Below are positions 53,822-63,051 of a stretch of DNA of 64,000 nucleotides, piece after piece. Location: positions 24,175,691-24,239,690 of the forward strand of contig NC_090730.1 of NCBI RefSeq assembly GCF_036898095.1. Reading direction: 5' to 3'. Both the position numbers and the translations under genes were made by a program. The notes below the pieces were generated by a model. It saw nothing but the letters and a program-made list of their open reading frames with translations. It did no database searches and was not told the origin of the DNA. Each line of letters opens with the position of its first letter. The stretch's first letter is position 1. The DNA comes from Palaemon carinicauda. Taxonomy: Eukaryota; Arthropoda; Malacostraca; Decapoda; Palaemonidae.

Positions 53822-55237
53822 TCACACATTGAGTTCATCATCTATATAAATATCATCTGAAGCATCTTCTGCTGCCTGCAGGCTTCTGTAAAAATGTCTG
53901 CTTCCTGTAGAAATAAGCGGAAGGAGATCAATCAAGTTCTTCAACTTTTTGGGTGGAATTTGCCTTGGTCCCTCTTCAAGCTGTGGGAGATTCCAAATGG
54001 GTGGTCTTCCTTTTTCCTTTCTTCTTAAATCCGCTGCATTTGGGAAAAAGGATGTCCAGCACATAATCTGGCCAATTTAATTTTGATTGTATTCCCTCTT
54101 CCTAATTTTCATCCAATTTACTTGTTGTCTTTATGGTGATTCACCAGGGGCACAGCAGACATATACACGCTTTTAAAATTGATAAAATCTTCTGTTTGCA
54201 TTTCAGTCACTTGTAACTTATTTTTTGTAAGGATTGCTCTGATTGTTATGCTCCAGTCCCGTGGCATCTCAATGTTTGTAACTGATTTTCGATATTTTTC
54301 TATCAAAGCATGTACTTTGTTTCCATGTGTGTAGGGCCAGATTCTAAGAAAGAATGCATTATTCTTATTCCCTTACTCCTGGAAACATTCATAAGCGTGG
54401 CTGCAAATAAATGGTTCCTATTTTGACCACCACAAGAGTCACTATATAGTCGAAAGTCCTTAATGTCATCTGAGAGGCCGCCCTTCAACCATTTCATTAC
54501 ACATGAACCTATTTCTTGGCCACTTATTTTTGCAATTGTTTCATCCCACATCATGCAGTGTGCTTTATTTCCATCTACACTTGTTTCAAAAATGGTTGTT
54601 ATAAAAAGCAACAAGTTGTCTCTTGTAGTAAACTATTCCTGTCTGCAACATTGGGCAAGGCAGTATTTTCTGGAGGTCAAAGGATGCAGTAACAATTCCT
54701 TGGTTTTTAAGAGCAAACTCTTTATCAGCTCTTTTTTCATTGTAAGCCATCTCTGCTAGTTCATGGTGTTTTGATTTCTCTTCTTCAATGCAGTTTTTTC
54801 CATCCGCATTAGCAGTCATTAGGGATGCCTCTAAAGTATCACATTTTTCACAAGTGTCCTGGGATGGGTGATGGAAGGACAAATTGAACTCTTCATTGAA
54901 GATTTTTCTGTACATTGATTCTTTATCTGTTGGTAAACTGTTTTCATGGCAGTATTTTTGGTACAATCGATACATCTGAGCTATTGTCACAATAGCTCAG
55001 ATGTATCGATTGAGATCTGGATTCAAATATTTTCTTTCTGAGTCTGCTCTAGCATTATGACTTTTCCAGGCCGGAAACTGGTTGATATGCTTCTTAATCA
55101 TCTCTAGAGATTTTGGGGATATTTTCTTTTGTTTCCCATGTTTTCCTCTTCCATCTGGTGCTATAGTGCCACTTTCAGACTGTGGCATGTTCTCTGAAAC
55201 AATCCTAGCTCTTTTGAGCGTAATACCAAAAGTAGAT
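53822..55237 (-). pseudogene. GGQN-motif transposase-like pseudogene, 3' part
   Basis: A series of minus frames belonging to one decayed protein. 54997-55188 carries KISPKSLEMIKKHINQFPAW. 54586-54990 includes MYRLYQKYC, a CEKCDTLE zinc-like pair, FDLQKILPCP and YYKRQL. 54303-54614 includes MWDETIAK, GSCVMKWL and the diagnostic YSDSCGGQNRNHLFA. 54118-54306 has PRDWSITIRAIL, and 53822-54064 is the C-terminal LPLISTGSRHFYRSL. This order matches a repetitive arthropod protein family with a D-x-C-GGQN motif (DUF7869-like), probably of DNA-transposon origin; the family name is from memory. Frameshifts lie near 54306 and 54600, and a palindrome breaks it at 54964-55012. Element D separates it from its 5' part. 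Confidence 0.7.
54964..55012. repeat. 49-bp perfect palindrome in the pseudogene
   Basis: Two 24-nt arms (54964-54987 and 54989-55012) are perfect reverse complements around a single C at 54988. The coding sequence TYR-ARG-LEU-TYR context runs into it and resumes with a stop. One arm fits the reading frame of the pseudogene and the other is an inverted copy. Confidence 0.95.
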
Positions 55238-55282
55238 AAAAATGATATTTTAATTATAAAATAAATTTTTGAATATACTTAC

Positions 55283-55435
55283 CCGGTGAATATATAGCTG
55301 CAACTCTGTTGCTCGACAGACAAACTCTACGGAAAAAACTCGCCAGCGATCGCTATACAGGTTGCGGGTGTGCCCAACAGCGCCATCTGTCGACCAGATA
55401 CCCAGCTCTTATGTAAACAAAGACTCAATTTTCTC
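55283..55435 (+). repeat. Inverted terminal repeat of D, 3' side
   Basis: Pairs with 61589-61741, with one mismatch (CGATCGC against CGATCAC). Confidence 0.93.
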
Positions 55436-55485
55436 CTCGTCCCACTGCGTCTCTATTGGGGAGGAAGGGAGGGTCATTTAATTTA

Positions 55486-55573
55486 TATATTCACCGGGTA
55501 AGTATTTTCAAAAATTTATTTTATAATTAAAATATCATTTTTAAATATTTAACTTAGCCGGTGAATATATAGC
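55486..55573. repeat. Internal complementary region of D
   Basis: Reverse complements of both ends fused at ATATCATTTTTAAATATT. Complete, unlike that of A. Confidence 0.9.
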
Positions 55574-55976
55574 TGATTCACACCCAGGATGGTGGGTAGA
55601 GACCAGTAATATATGTTTACATTTTATGAGCTAAGAGTTTTTTATTTCATTTAGAAGTTATCAAAATAACAAAAACAAAATAAATAGGTACCTGGTAAGG
55701 AAGTCGACTTGAACAATTACTCTGCCTTTTAAGTACGTCTTCCTTACGGAGCCTCGCGATCCTCTTAGGATGCTGATCGACCCCTAGGAGCTGAAGTATC
55801 AAGGGTTGCAACCCATACAACAGGACCTCATCAAACCCCTAATCTAGGCGCTCTCAAGAAATGACTTTGACCACCCGCCAAATCAACCAGGATGCGAAAG
55901 GCTTCTTAGCCTTCCGGACAACCCATAAAAAACAACATTAAAAACATTTCAAGAGAAAGATTAAAAGGTTATGGAA

Positions 55977-58844
55977 TTAGGGAATTGTAGTGGTTGAGCC
56001 CTCACCCACTACTGCACTCGCTGCTACGAATGGTCCCAGTGTGTAGCAGTCCTCGTAAAGAGACTGGACATCCTTTAGATAAAAAGACGCGAACACTGAC
56101 TTGCTTCTCCAATAGGTTGCGTCCATTATACTTCGCAGAGATCTATTTTGCTTAAAGGCCACGGAAGTTGCAACAGCTCTAACTTCGTGCGTCTTCACCT
56201 TAAGCAAAGCTTGGTCTTCCTCATTCAGATGTGAATGAGCTTCTCGTATTAACAGTCTGATAAAGTAGGATAAAGCATTCTTTGACATAGGCAAAGATGG
56301 TTTCTTAACTGTACACCATAAAGCTTCAGATTGGCCTCGTAAAGGTTTAGTGCGCTTTAAATAGAACTTAAGAGCTCTCACAGGGCATAAGACTCTTTCT
56401 AGTTCATTGCCTACAATCTCCGATAAGCTGGGAATATCGAACGATTTAGGCCAAGGTCGAGAAGGCAGCTCATTTTTGGCTAGAAAACCAAGTTGTAGCG
56501 AACATGTGGCTTTTTCTGATGAAAATCCGATGTTCTTGCTGAAGGCATGAATCTCACTGACTCTTTTAGCTGATGCTAAGCATACTAGGAAAAGTGTTTT
56601 TAGAGTGAGATCTTTCAAGGAGGCTGATTGTAGCGGCTCAAACCTGTCTGACATGAGGAATCTTAGTACCACGTCTAAATTCCAACCAGGTGTAACCAAA
56701 CGACGCTCCTTAGTGGTCTCAAAAGACTTAAGGAGGTCTTGAAGATCTTTATTGTTGGAAAGATTTAAGCCTCTATGCCGGAAGACCGATGCCAACATGC
56801 TTCTGTAGCCCTTGATAGTGGGAGCTGAAAGGGATCGTCCTTTTCTTAGGTATAAGAGAAAGTCAGCTATTTGAGCTACAGAGGTACTGGTCGAGGATAC
56901 AGAAACTGACTTGCACCAGTCTCGGAAGACTTCCCACTTCGATTGGTAGAGTCTAATGGTGGATGCTCTCCTTGCTCTGGCAATCGCACTGGCTGCCTCC
57001 TTCGAAAAGCCTCTAGCTCTCGAGAGTCTTTCGATAGTCTGAAGGCAGTCAGACGAAGAGCGAGGAGGCTTTGGTGTACCTTCTTTACGTGTGGCTGACG
57101 TAGAAGGTCCACCCTTAGGGGAAGACTTCTGGGAACGTCTACTAACCATCGAAGTACCTCGGTGAACCATTCTCTCGCGGGCCAGAGGGGAGCAACTAGC
57201 GTCAACCTTGTCCCTTCGTGAGAGGCGAACTTCTGCAGTACCTTGTTGACAATATTGAACGGTGGGAATGCGTAGAGATCTAGATGTGACCAATCTAGGA
57301 GAAAGGCATCTATATGTATTGCTGCTGGGTCCGGGACTGGGGAGCAATAGATTGGAAGCCTCTTGGTCAGCGAGGTTGCAAAGAGATCTATGGTTGGCTG
57401 GCCCCAAGTGGCCCAAAGTCTCTTGCACACATCCTTGTGGAGGGTCCATTCTGTTGGAATTACTTGCCCTTTCCGACTGAGACAATCTGCTATGACATTC
57501 AAGTTGCCTTGGATGAACCTCGTTACTAGTGAGATGTCTTGACCTTTTGACCAGATGAGGAGGTCCCTTGCGATCTCGTACAACGTCAGTGAGTGGGTCC
57601 CTCCTTGCTTGGAGATGTACGCCAAGGCAGTGGTGTTGTCTGAGTTCACTTCCACCACTTTGCCTCGAAGGAGAGACTTGAAGCTTTTCAAGGCCAGATG
57701 TACTGCCAACAGCTCCTTGCAGTTGATATGCATGTTCCTCTGACTCGAGTTCCACAGTCCTGAGCATTCCCGACCGTCTAATGTCGCGCCCCAGCCCACG
57801 TCCGATGCGTCCGAGAAGAGAACGTGGTTGGGAGTCTGAACAGCCAGGGGAAGACCCTCTCTCAAGTTGATATTGTCCTTCCACCAAGTCAGACAAGACT
57901 TCATCTTTTCGGAAATCGGGATCGAGACCGCTTCTAGCGTCTTGTCCTTTTTCCAATGAAAAGCTAGATGGTATTGAAGCGGACGGAGGTGTAGTCTTCC
58001 TAATGACACAAATTGTTCCAGGGATGATAGCGTCCCTACCAGACTCATCCACAGCCTGACTGAGCAGCGTTCCTTCTTCAGCATGTTCTGGATGAATAAC
58101 AGGGCTTGACTTATTCTGGGGGCCGACGGAAAAGCCCGAAAAGCTTGACTGTGAATCTCCATCCCTAAATACACAATAGTTTGGGATGGGACCAGTTGCG
58201 ACTTTTCCAAATTGACTAGGAGTCCCAATTCCTTGGTCAGATCTAGAGTCCACTTGAGATCCTTCAGACAGCGACGACTGGAAGAGGCTCTGAGAAGCCA
58301 GTCGTCCAAATAAAGGGAGGCTCGGATGTCCGATAAATGGAGGAATTTGGCTACATTCCTCATCAGCCTCGTAAACACGAGAGGAGCTGTGCTTAGGCCA
58401 AAGCACAGGGCCCGAAACTGGTAGACCACCTTTTCGAAAACGAATCTCAGAAAAAGTTGGGAGTCTGAGTGGATGGGGACGTGGAAGTAGGCGTCCCTTA
58501 GGTCTAGGGAGACCATCCAGTCTTCCCTTCTGACCGCTGCTAAGACTGACTTTGTGGTCTCCATGGAGAACTTCGTCTTTGTGACAAAGACATTCAGAGC
58601 ACTGACGTCTAGCACCGGCCTCCACCCTCCTGTCTTCTTTGAAACCAAGAAGAGGCGGTTGTAGAATCCCGGTGATTGAAGGTCCGAGACCTTGACCACC
58701 GCTCCCTTTTTTAGCAAAGGAGACACTTCCAGCTTCAGGGCTTGTCTCTTTTCTTCCTCTCTGTACCTGGGAGAGGGATCGATGGGAGACGTCGCTAGAG
58801 GGGGTTTTCGTACAAACGGGATCTTGTACCCCTCTCTGAGCCAC
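55977..58844 (-). CDS. DIRS tyrosine recombinase (element D)
   Basis: 955 residues, the same length as in A, so motif numbering coincides: first Arg761 (ASAKRVSEIHAF), His886/Arg889 (THEVRAVATSVAF), Trp912 and Tyr922 (WRSKSVFASFYL). The core-binding part reads YQSKWEVFRDWC and IADFLLYLRKG. The C-terminal domain is strongly similar to A; the first 590 or so residues overlap RT/RNase H in another phase and are less similar. The protein should integrate the circular cDNA by recombination at short identity. The true start is unknown. Confidence 0.9.
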   Translation of the reverse strand: MAQRGVQDPVCTKTPSSDVSHRSLSQVQRGRKETSPEAGSVSFAKKGSGGQGLGPSITGILQPPLLGFKEDRRVEAGARRQCSECLCHKDEVLHGDHKVSLSSGQKGRLDGLPRPKGRLLPRPHPLRLPTFSEIRFRKGGLPVSGPVLWPKHSSSRVYEADEECSQIPPFIGHPSLPLFGRLASQSLFQSSLSEGSQVDSRSDQGIGTPSQFGKVATGPIPNYCVFRDGDSQSSFSGFSVGPQNKSSPVIHPEHAEEGTLLSQAVDESGRDAIIPGTICVIRKTTPPSASIPSSFSLEKGQDARSGLDPDFRKDEVLSDLVEGQYQLERGSSPGCSDSQPRSLLGRIGRGLGRDIRRSGMLRTVELESEEHAYQLQGAVGSTSGLEKLQVSPSRQSGGSELRQHHCLGVHLQARRDPLTDVVRDRKGPPHLVKRSRHLTSNEVHPRQLECHSRLSQSERASNSNRMDPPQGCVQETLGHLGPANHRSLCNLADQEASNLLLPSPGPSSNTYRCLSPRLVTSRSLRIPTVQYCQQGTAEVRLSRRDKVDASCSPLARERMVHRGTSMVSRRSQKSSPKGGPSTSATRKEGTPKPPRSSSDCLQTIERLSRARGFSKEAASAIARARRASTIRLYQSKWEVFRDWCKSVSVSSTSTSVAQIADFLLYLRKGRSLSAPTIKGYRSMLASVFRHRGLNLSNNKDLQDLLKSFETTKERRLVTPGWNLDVVLRFLMSDRFEPLQSASLKDLTLKTLFLVCLASAKRVSEIHAFSKNIGFSSEKATCSLQLGFLAKNELPSRPWPKSFDIPSLSEIVGNELERVLCPVRALKFYLKRTKPLRGQSEALWCTVKKPSLPMSKNALSYFIRLLIREAHSHLNEEDQALLKVKTHEVRAVATSVAFKQNRSLRSIMDATYWRSKSVFASFYLKDVQSLYEDCYTLGPFVAASAVVGEGSTTTIP

Positions 58845-59119
58845 TTCACAGATTGTGTATCTGCGCCTCTCTTCTCCCAGGCTTGCCAGAAGTTCTTGAG
58901 TCTGGCTCCCACTGCTGTCTGAAGTTGCGGGCAGTCAGACTCTGCCCTTAGAGGACTTGGATCCTTTCCTCTTCCCTCGCTTCCCTTTGGCACGAGCACC
59001 TCCTCTGCTGGAGGCTCTGCCACGAAAGGGCGGAATAAAGCGAGAAGCTGGAGTGTCCATCCTTGGTCTAGCTGATAATGTAGGCAAAGGGGGAGCTTTG
59101 CGAGCTGAAGACGCAACAA
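56876..59119 (-). CDS. DIRS reverse transcriptase/RNase H (element D)
   Basis: 747 residues, collinear with A at an offset of six. LDLRDAYFHVPI, CFGLSTAP and YLDD (270-273) are the RT core. RNase H has Asp437 (FSDAS), Glu469 (CKELLAV), Asp494 (NSDNTTA) and Asp545 (IADCLS). It is followed by DLFATS and LYAFPPF of the putative methyltransferase-like segment. It overlaps gag by 185 nt and the recombinase frame by nearly 2 kb. All catalytic residues are present, so it is potentially active. Confidence 0.93.
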   Translation of the reverse strand: MLRLQLAKLPLCLHYQLDQGWTLQLLALFRPFVAEPPAEEVLVPKGSEGRGKDPSPLRAESDCPQLQTAVGARLKNFWQAWEKRGADTQSVKWLREGYKIPFVRKPPLATSPIDPSPRYREEEKRQALKLEVSPLLKKGAVVKVSDLQSPGFYNRLFLVSKKTGGWRPVLDVSALNVFVTKTKFSMETTKSVLAAVRREDWMVSLDLRDAYFHVPIHSDSQLFLRFVFEKVVYQFRALCFGLSTAPLVFTRLMRNVAKFLHLSDIRASLYLDDWLLRASSSRRCLKDLKWTLDLTKELGLLVNLEKSQLVPSQTIVYLGMEIHSQAFRAFPSAPRISQALLFIQNMLKKERCSVRLWMSLVGTLSSLEQFVSLGRLHLRPLQYHLAFHWKKDKTLEAVSIPISEKMKSCLTWWKDNINLREGLPLAVQTPNHVLFSDASDVGWGATLDGRECSGLWNSSQRNMHINCKELLAVHLALKSFKSLLRGKVVEVNSDNTTALAYISKQGGTHSLTLYEIARDLLIWSKGQDISLVTRFIQGNLNVIADCLSRKGQVIPTEWTLHKDVCKRLWATWGQPTIDLFATSLTKRLPIYCSPVPDPAAIHIDAFLLDWSHLDLYAFPPFNIVNKVLQKFASHEGTRLTLVAPLWPAREWFTEVLRWLVDVPRSLPLRVDLLRQPHVKKVHQSLLALRLTAFRLSKDSRELEAFRRRQPVRLPEQGEHPPLDSTNRSGKSSETGASQFLYPRPVPL

Positions 59120-61409
59120 GATCGTGAGTGTCCTTCTGCATTAACGAAGCGGCTATTTCCTTTATCAGGACTTCTGGAAACAGGCACTTGGAAAGAGGAG
59201 CAAAGAGAAGCTCAGATCTCTGGCACGGTGTAACTCCAGCAGAAAGGAATGAGCAGAGAGATTCTCGCTTTTTTAGGACTCCGGACACAAATGAGGCAGC
59301 AAGCTCATTGGACCCATCACGGACGGCCTTGTCCATGCAGGACATAATGAGCAAAGAAGTCTCTTTATCTGTCAAAGAGATCTTCCTGCTTAGGGCTCCT
59401 AGGCACCAGTCTAAGAAGTTAAAGACTTCAAAAGCCCTAAAGATTCCTTTCATAAGATGGTCCAGGTCCGATGATGACCAACAAATCTTTGAGCGTCTCA
59501 TGGCAAGGCGGCGGGGAGAGTCTACAAGACTTGAGAAGTCGCCCTGGGCAGAGGCAGGAACTCCCAAGCCGAGAACTTCTCCCGTGGCATACCAGACGCT
59601 CGATCTAGAAGAGAGTCTAGCAGGGGGAAAAGCAAACGCTGTCTTCCCTAAACTCTTCTTGGACTCTAACCAGTCTCCTATCACCCGCAAAGCTCTCTTG
59701 GACGAGCGTGCGAGGACGAGTCTAGTAAAGGCAGGTGCGGTAGAAGGCATGCCTAAGACAAACTCTGAAGGCGGAGAACGAGGAGCCACAGAAACAAACT
59801 GATCAGGAAACAGCTCTTTGAAAATAGCCAAAACTTTTCTAAAGTCCAAAGAGGGTTGAGTAGACTTAGGCTCGTCCAGTTCTGATTGTTGTTCGTCTTG
59901 ATGTGCAGCAACATCGTCATCAGAAAGTTCCTCATCCGAGAACTGATGAGGAAACGGCAACGGAGTGGGTAACGGCTGGTTCGCTGAGTCCGGTCGTACT
60001 GGTGCATGCGTGACTGAGCCGGACGCAACGTCATGGACCTGCTGCACAGTCTGTGAGCTGTCAACAACCATGGTAGCGCGAGGACGCACGGCGTCTACCC
60101 GAGACTGTCTAGACTGACTGGGATGCGCAGTGGAAACCACACTGGGTTGCGGAGGTTGACGCACCGCGTCAAAACAAGTCAACTCTGAAGGTTGTTGAAC
60201 GTCCAGAACGTCAACACCCACTTCCGTGCGTCGCTTAACGTCAACATGCGGCTGGCAGCCCACACTGGAACGCATCGGTGGAGGAACTACCTCAACTGGT
60301 GTACGTGAGAAGGTTACCTCAGCGTCCACAGGACGCACAACCGATCGCTTAGAAGGTTGTAGGCTAGTTACTGCACTCGCTGCTGGTACGGCAGAAACCT
60401 TCTCCGCATGAAAGTCCTGCATTAGAGACGTAAGCTTGGACTGCATGTCTTGCAGTAAAGCCCATTTAGGGTCTACGGGAGCAGGTGCGGTGACAGACGG
60501 TGTTAGGATCTGAAGCGGTACCGCTTTGCCTCTCTTAGGCGGTGAGCAGTCATCAGATGACGGCAACGAGTCCGAACTGACCCAGTGACTACAACCGGGA
60601 CGTTGGACTTGTGCTGAAGGGACCAATTTACGTTTTAAAGGTCGTGAGACCTTGGTCCAAGGTTTCTTGCGAGAAACACCTTCAGACGACGAGGTATAAA
60701 TGGGCTCTCTCGTCTTAGGTAGGTAGGGGCGATCTTGGGTAGATACGCCCGATACCATGGAGGGAACGTCTGTTCGCTGATTAAAGCCTCTCGAATCCAT
60801 TCGTCGTACGACATTGCTTCTCCCCTGGACTTGGGAGCTTGCAAGAGGTCCCGGACTAGGAGGACGACAGGCACGAACAGACGAACCCTCAAGCGCAACA
60901 CTGTTCACAACACTATCACTTGGCACTTTAGCACTTCCCACTGCACTTTGGCACTTAAGCTCCTTAACATCCGCCATGAGCTGATTGCGGTCACTTGCAA
61001 GGGACTCAACTCTCTCACCCAGAGCCTGGATGGCACGCATCATGTCAGCCATCGATGGTTCCTGAGTGCTAGTAGGGGGGTTAGGAACAACCACTACAGG
61101 GGAAGGAATAGGTTGTGGGGCATGAGGAGAGGATACATCAATAGATCGAGAAGAACTTCTCCTAATCCTATCTCTCTCTAGCCTACGTGTGTACTTTTCG
61201 AATTCGATAAAATCGAATTCCGAAAGGCCCACGCACTCCTCACACCGATCTTCCAATTGACAGGTTTTACCCCTACAATTGGAACAAACAGTGTGAGGGT
61301 CGATAGAAGCCTTCGGAAGACGCCTAGAACAGTCCCTAGCATTGCATTTCCTAAATTTGGGAACTTGTGAAGGGTCAGCCATTTTGAATTGGTCAAGGGA
61401 AAATTCCAA
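58935..61409 (-). CDS. DIRS Gag-like protein (element D)
   Basis: 824 residues. The N-terminal Cys cluster (CNARDCSRRLP, HTVCSNCRGKTC, RCEEC) aligns with A. A heptad-like helix (MRAIQALGERVESLASDRNQ) comes next, then a long Ser/Pro/Val-rich linker. The conserved globular part contains FEVFNFLDWCLGALSRK and LFPEVLIKEIAASLMQKDTH, and the tail is basic (RGRASSRGGARAKGKRGKRK). The inner Met at MADPSQ aligns with MSDISQ of A and may be the true start. The probable role is RNA packaging; no nucleic-acid-binding CCHC knuckle. Confidence 0.83.
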   Translation of the reverse strand: MEFSLDQFKMADPSQVPKFRKCNARDCSRRLPKASIDPHTVCSNCRGKTCQLEDRCEECVGLSEFDFIEFEKYTRRLERDRIRRSSSRSIDVSSPHAPQPIPSPVVVVPNPPTSTQEPSMADMMRAIQALGERVESLASDRNQLMADVKELKCQSAVGSAKVPSDSVVNSVALEGSSVRACRPPSPGPLASSQVQGRSNVVRRMDSRGFNQRTDVPSMVSGVSTQDRPYLPKTREPIYTSSSEGVSRKKPWTKVSRPLKRKLVPSAQVQRPGCSHWVSSDSLPSSDDCSPPKRGKAVPLQILTPSVTAPAPVDPKWALLQDMQSKLTSLMQDFHAEKVSAVPAASAVTSLQPSKRSVVRPVDAEVTFSRTPVEVVPPPMRSSVGCQPHVDVKRRTEVGVDVLDVQQPSELTCFDAVRQPPQPSVVSTAHPSQSRQSRVDAVRPRATMVVDSSQTVQQVHDVASGSVTHAPVRPDSANQPLPTPLPFPHQFSDEELSDDDVAAHQDEQQSELDEPKSTQPSLDFRKVLAIFKELFPDQFVSVAPRSPPSEFVLGMPSTAPAFTRLVLARSSKRALRVIGDWLESKKSLGKTAFAFPPARLSSRSSVWYATGEVLGLGVPASAQGDFSSLVDSPRRLAMRRSKICWSSSDLDHLMKGIFRAFEVFNFLDWCLGALSRKISLTDKETSLLIMSCMDKAVRDGSNELAASFVSGVLKKRESLCSFLSAGVTPCQRSELLFAPLSKCLFPEVLIKEIAASLMQKDTHDLVASSARKAPPLPTLSARPRMDTPASRFIPPFRGRASSRGGARAKGKRGKRKGSKSSKGRV

Positions 61410-61588
61410 AAAATGATCTAAGTCATCAACAATGAATCCGTTACAAAAAAGAGTTCAAGGATTTGTTTGAAGAAAAACCCTGCACAGCGAAAGCTCAAAA
61501 CCAGAATATAGTACTTCACCAATAAGATGTGAAAAAACTCCAGTTTAGCAACAGCGAGTAAAGTACGTCTTGTCGACACCTCGACAGA

Positions 61589-61741
61589 GAGAAAATTGAG
61601 TCTTTGTTTACATAAGAGCTGGGTATCTGGTCGACAGATGGCGCTGTTGGGCACACCCGCAACCTGTATAGTGATCGCTGGCGAGTTTTTTCCGTAGAGT
61701 TTGTCTGTCGAGCAACAGAGTTGCAGCTATATATTCACCGG
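61589..61741 (-). repeat. Inverted terminal repeat of D, 5' side
   Basis: Partner of 55283-55435. Confidence 0.93.
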
Positions 61742-61761
61742 CTAAGTTAAATATTTAAAAA

Positions 61762-62110
61762 CATCTTTTGGCATACTTCCTTTTTAGGTATTGCTTCTTT
61801 AAGAAAGTGGTGACTTGAAAATCTTCGGCTTTCACCTTCGCTGCCTCGCAACCGCTGACTTTTTTTGTTTTCTTCAATAATCAAACCACAAAGGATTTGA
61901 TTTTGTTCTTCTGGTGTCGCATTTCTATAATCCTGGTATAGCATCCTCCGATCCTCTTCTTTAAACTTCTCATAGCACCTTCTCCGTCAGCTTTCTCGGC
62001 ATGGACTTCTCATAGGTTAAGCTTTATTCAATTTTCCTGTTGTGGAAACATGTTCTTCTCCTCTCACTTTCTTCTTTTTGCGACTGTGGCTAGCAGGTTT
62101 ATTCATGTTG
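61762..62110 (-). pseudogene. GGQN-motif transposase-like pseudogene, 5' part
   Basis: The minus frame down to the A5 junction (MLYQDYRNATPEEQNQILCG, then LKEAIPKKEVCQKMF) continues in phase at 55237 on the other side of D. Upstream, EEDR and a Cys-containing stretch with a stop resemble the N-terminal zinc-like region of the same family. A basic ATG-initiated frame (MNKPASHSRKKKVRG) at about 62107 may be its original start, now out of frame. Confidence 0.6.
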
Positions 62111-62333
62111 CATCTACACTGTCTGATGTACTCTAACATACATTCACTGATATCACACACATACTCCTGATTTTGATATTAAATAAATAGTAATGTCTTG
62201 CAACCACATTAATAACAGAAACGATTTATGAAGTTATGTACGCATATAAATGATTAAAATCGTTGGGTGCAAGAGAGGCTGAAGTTGACATTGGCCTCTC
62301 ACAAGGCCCTCTATGGTTGTAATATGTTATTTT
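62111..62333. other. Spacer, nothing recognised
   Basis: Short AT-rich sequence between the pseudogene and element E. Confidence 0.45.
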
Positions 62334-62363
62334 TATTAATAAAATAAATTTTTGAATATACTT

Positions 62364-62518
62364 ACCCGATAATCATGTAGCTGTCAACTCCGTTGCCCGA
62401 CAGAATTCTATGGAGGGATACGCCAGCTATCACAATACTAGAAGGGGGTGTACTTACCAGCGCCACCTGTGGCCAGGTACTCAATCATTTGTTGTTGACA
62501 CCTCCTCAATTATTCCTC
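62364..62518 (+). repeat. Inverted terminal repeat of E, 3' side
   Basis: Identical or nearly identical to 23381-23538 of A; the partner copy lies beyond the window. Confidence 0.9.
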
Positions 62519-62563
62519 GGTCCACTGGTTCTCTCTGGGGAGGAAAGGGAGGGTCGATTAAAT

Positions 62564-62653
62564 CATGATTATCGGGTAAGTATATTCAAAAATTTATTTT
62601 ATTAATAAAAATAACATTTTTCAATATTAAACTTACCCGATAATCATGTAGCT
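62564..62653. repeat. Internal complementary region of E
   Basis: Full-length version with the 18 bp that A lacks. The fusion reads AACATTTTTCAATATT. Confidence 0.9.
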
Positions 62654-63051
62654 GATTCACACCCAGGGAGGTGGGTGAAAACCAGTGTACATGATTAAAG
62701 GATAGCTAAGTATCCCATATTTCATATAACAGTTATCTCAAATAACAATGAAATAATAAGTACCTGGTAAGGAAGTCGAATAGAACCGTTACTCTGCCTT
62801 TTATTTAAAGTTCGTCTTCCTTACTGAGCGCAGCGTTCCTCTTGGAGGCTGAATCAACCCAAAGGTGCCAAAGTACACGGGGTTGCAACCCCTACTAAAG
62901 GACCTCTACCAAACCTTTAACCCAGGCGCTTCTCAAGAATGAATAGACCACCCGCCAAATCCAAGGATGCGGAAGGCTTCTTAGCCTACCGTAACAACCA
63001 TAAAAACAACAATAAAAGTATTCAAGAGAAAGGTTAAAAAAGGTTATGGGA

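Larger units (their letters stand above)
55243..61761 (-). mobile_element. DIRS-like retrotransposon D, apparently full length
   Basis: A 6.5-kb minus-strand element with intact gag, RT/RNase H and recombinase frames and almost identical inverted terminal repeats (one difference in about 153 bp). It interrupts the GGQN-motif pseudogene at a run AAAAA (55238-55242 and 61757-61761). Removing one unit leaves a single A5 and restores the reading frame across the site. No target-site duplication. Related to A at protein level, but with different termini. Confidence 0.93.
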
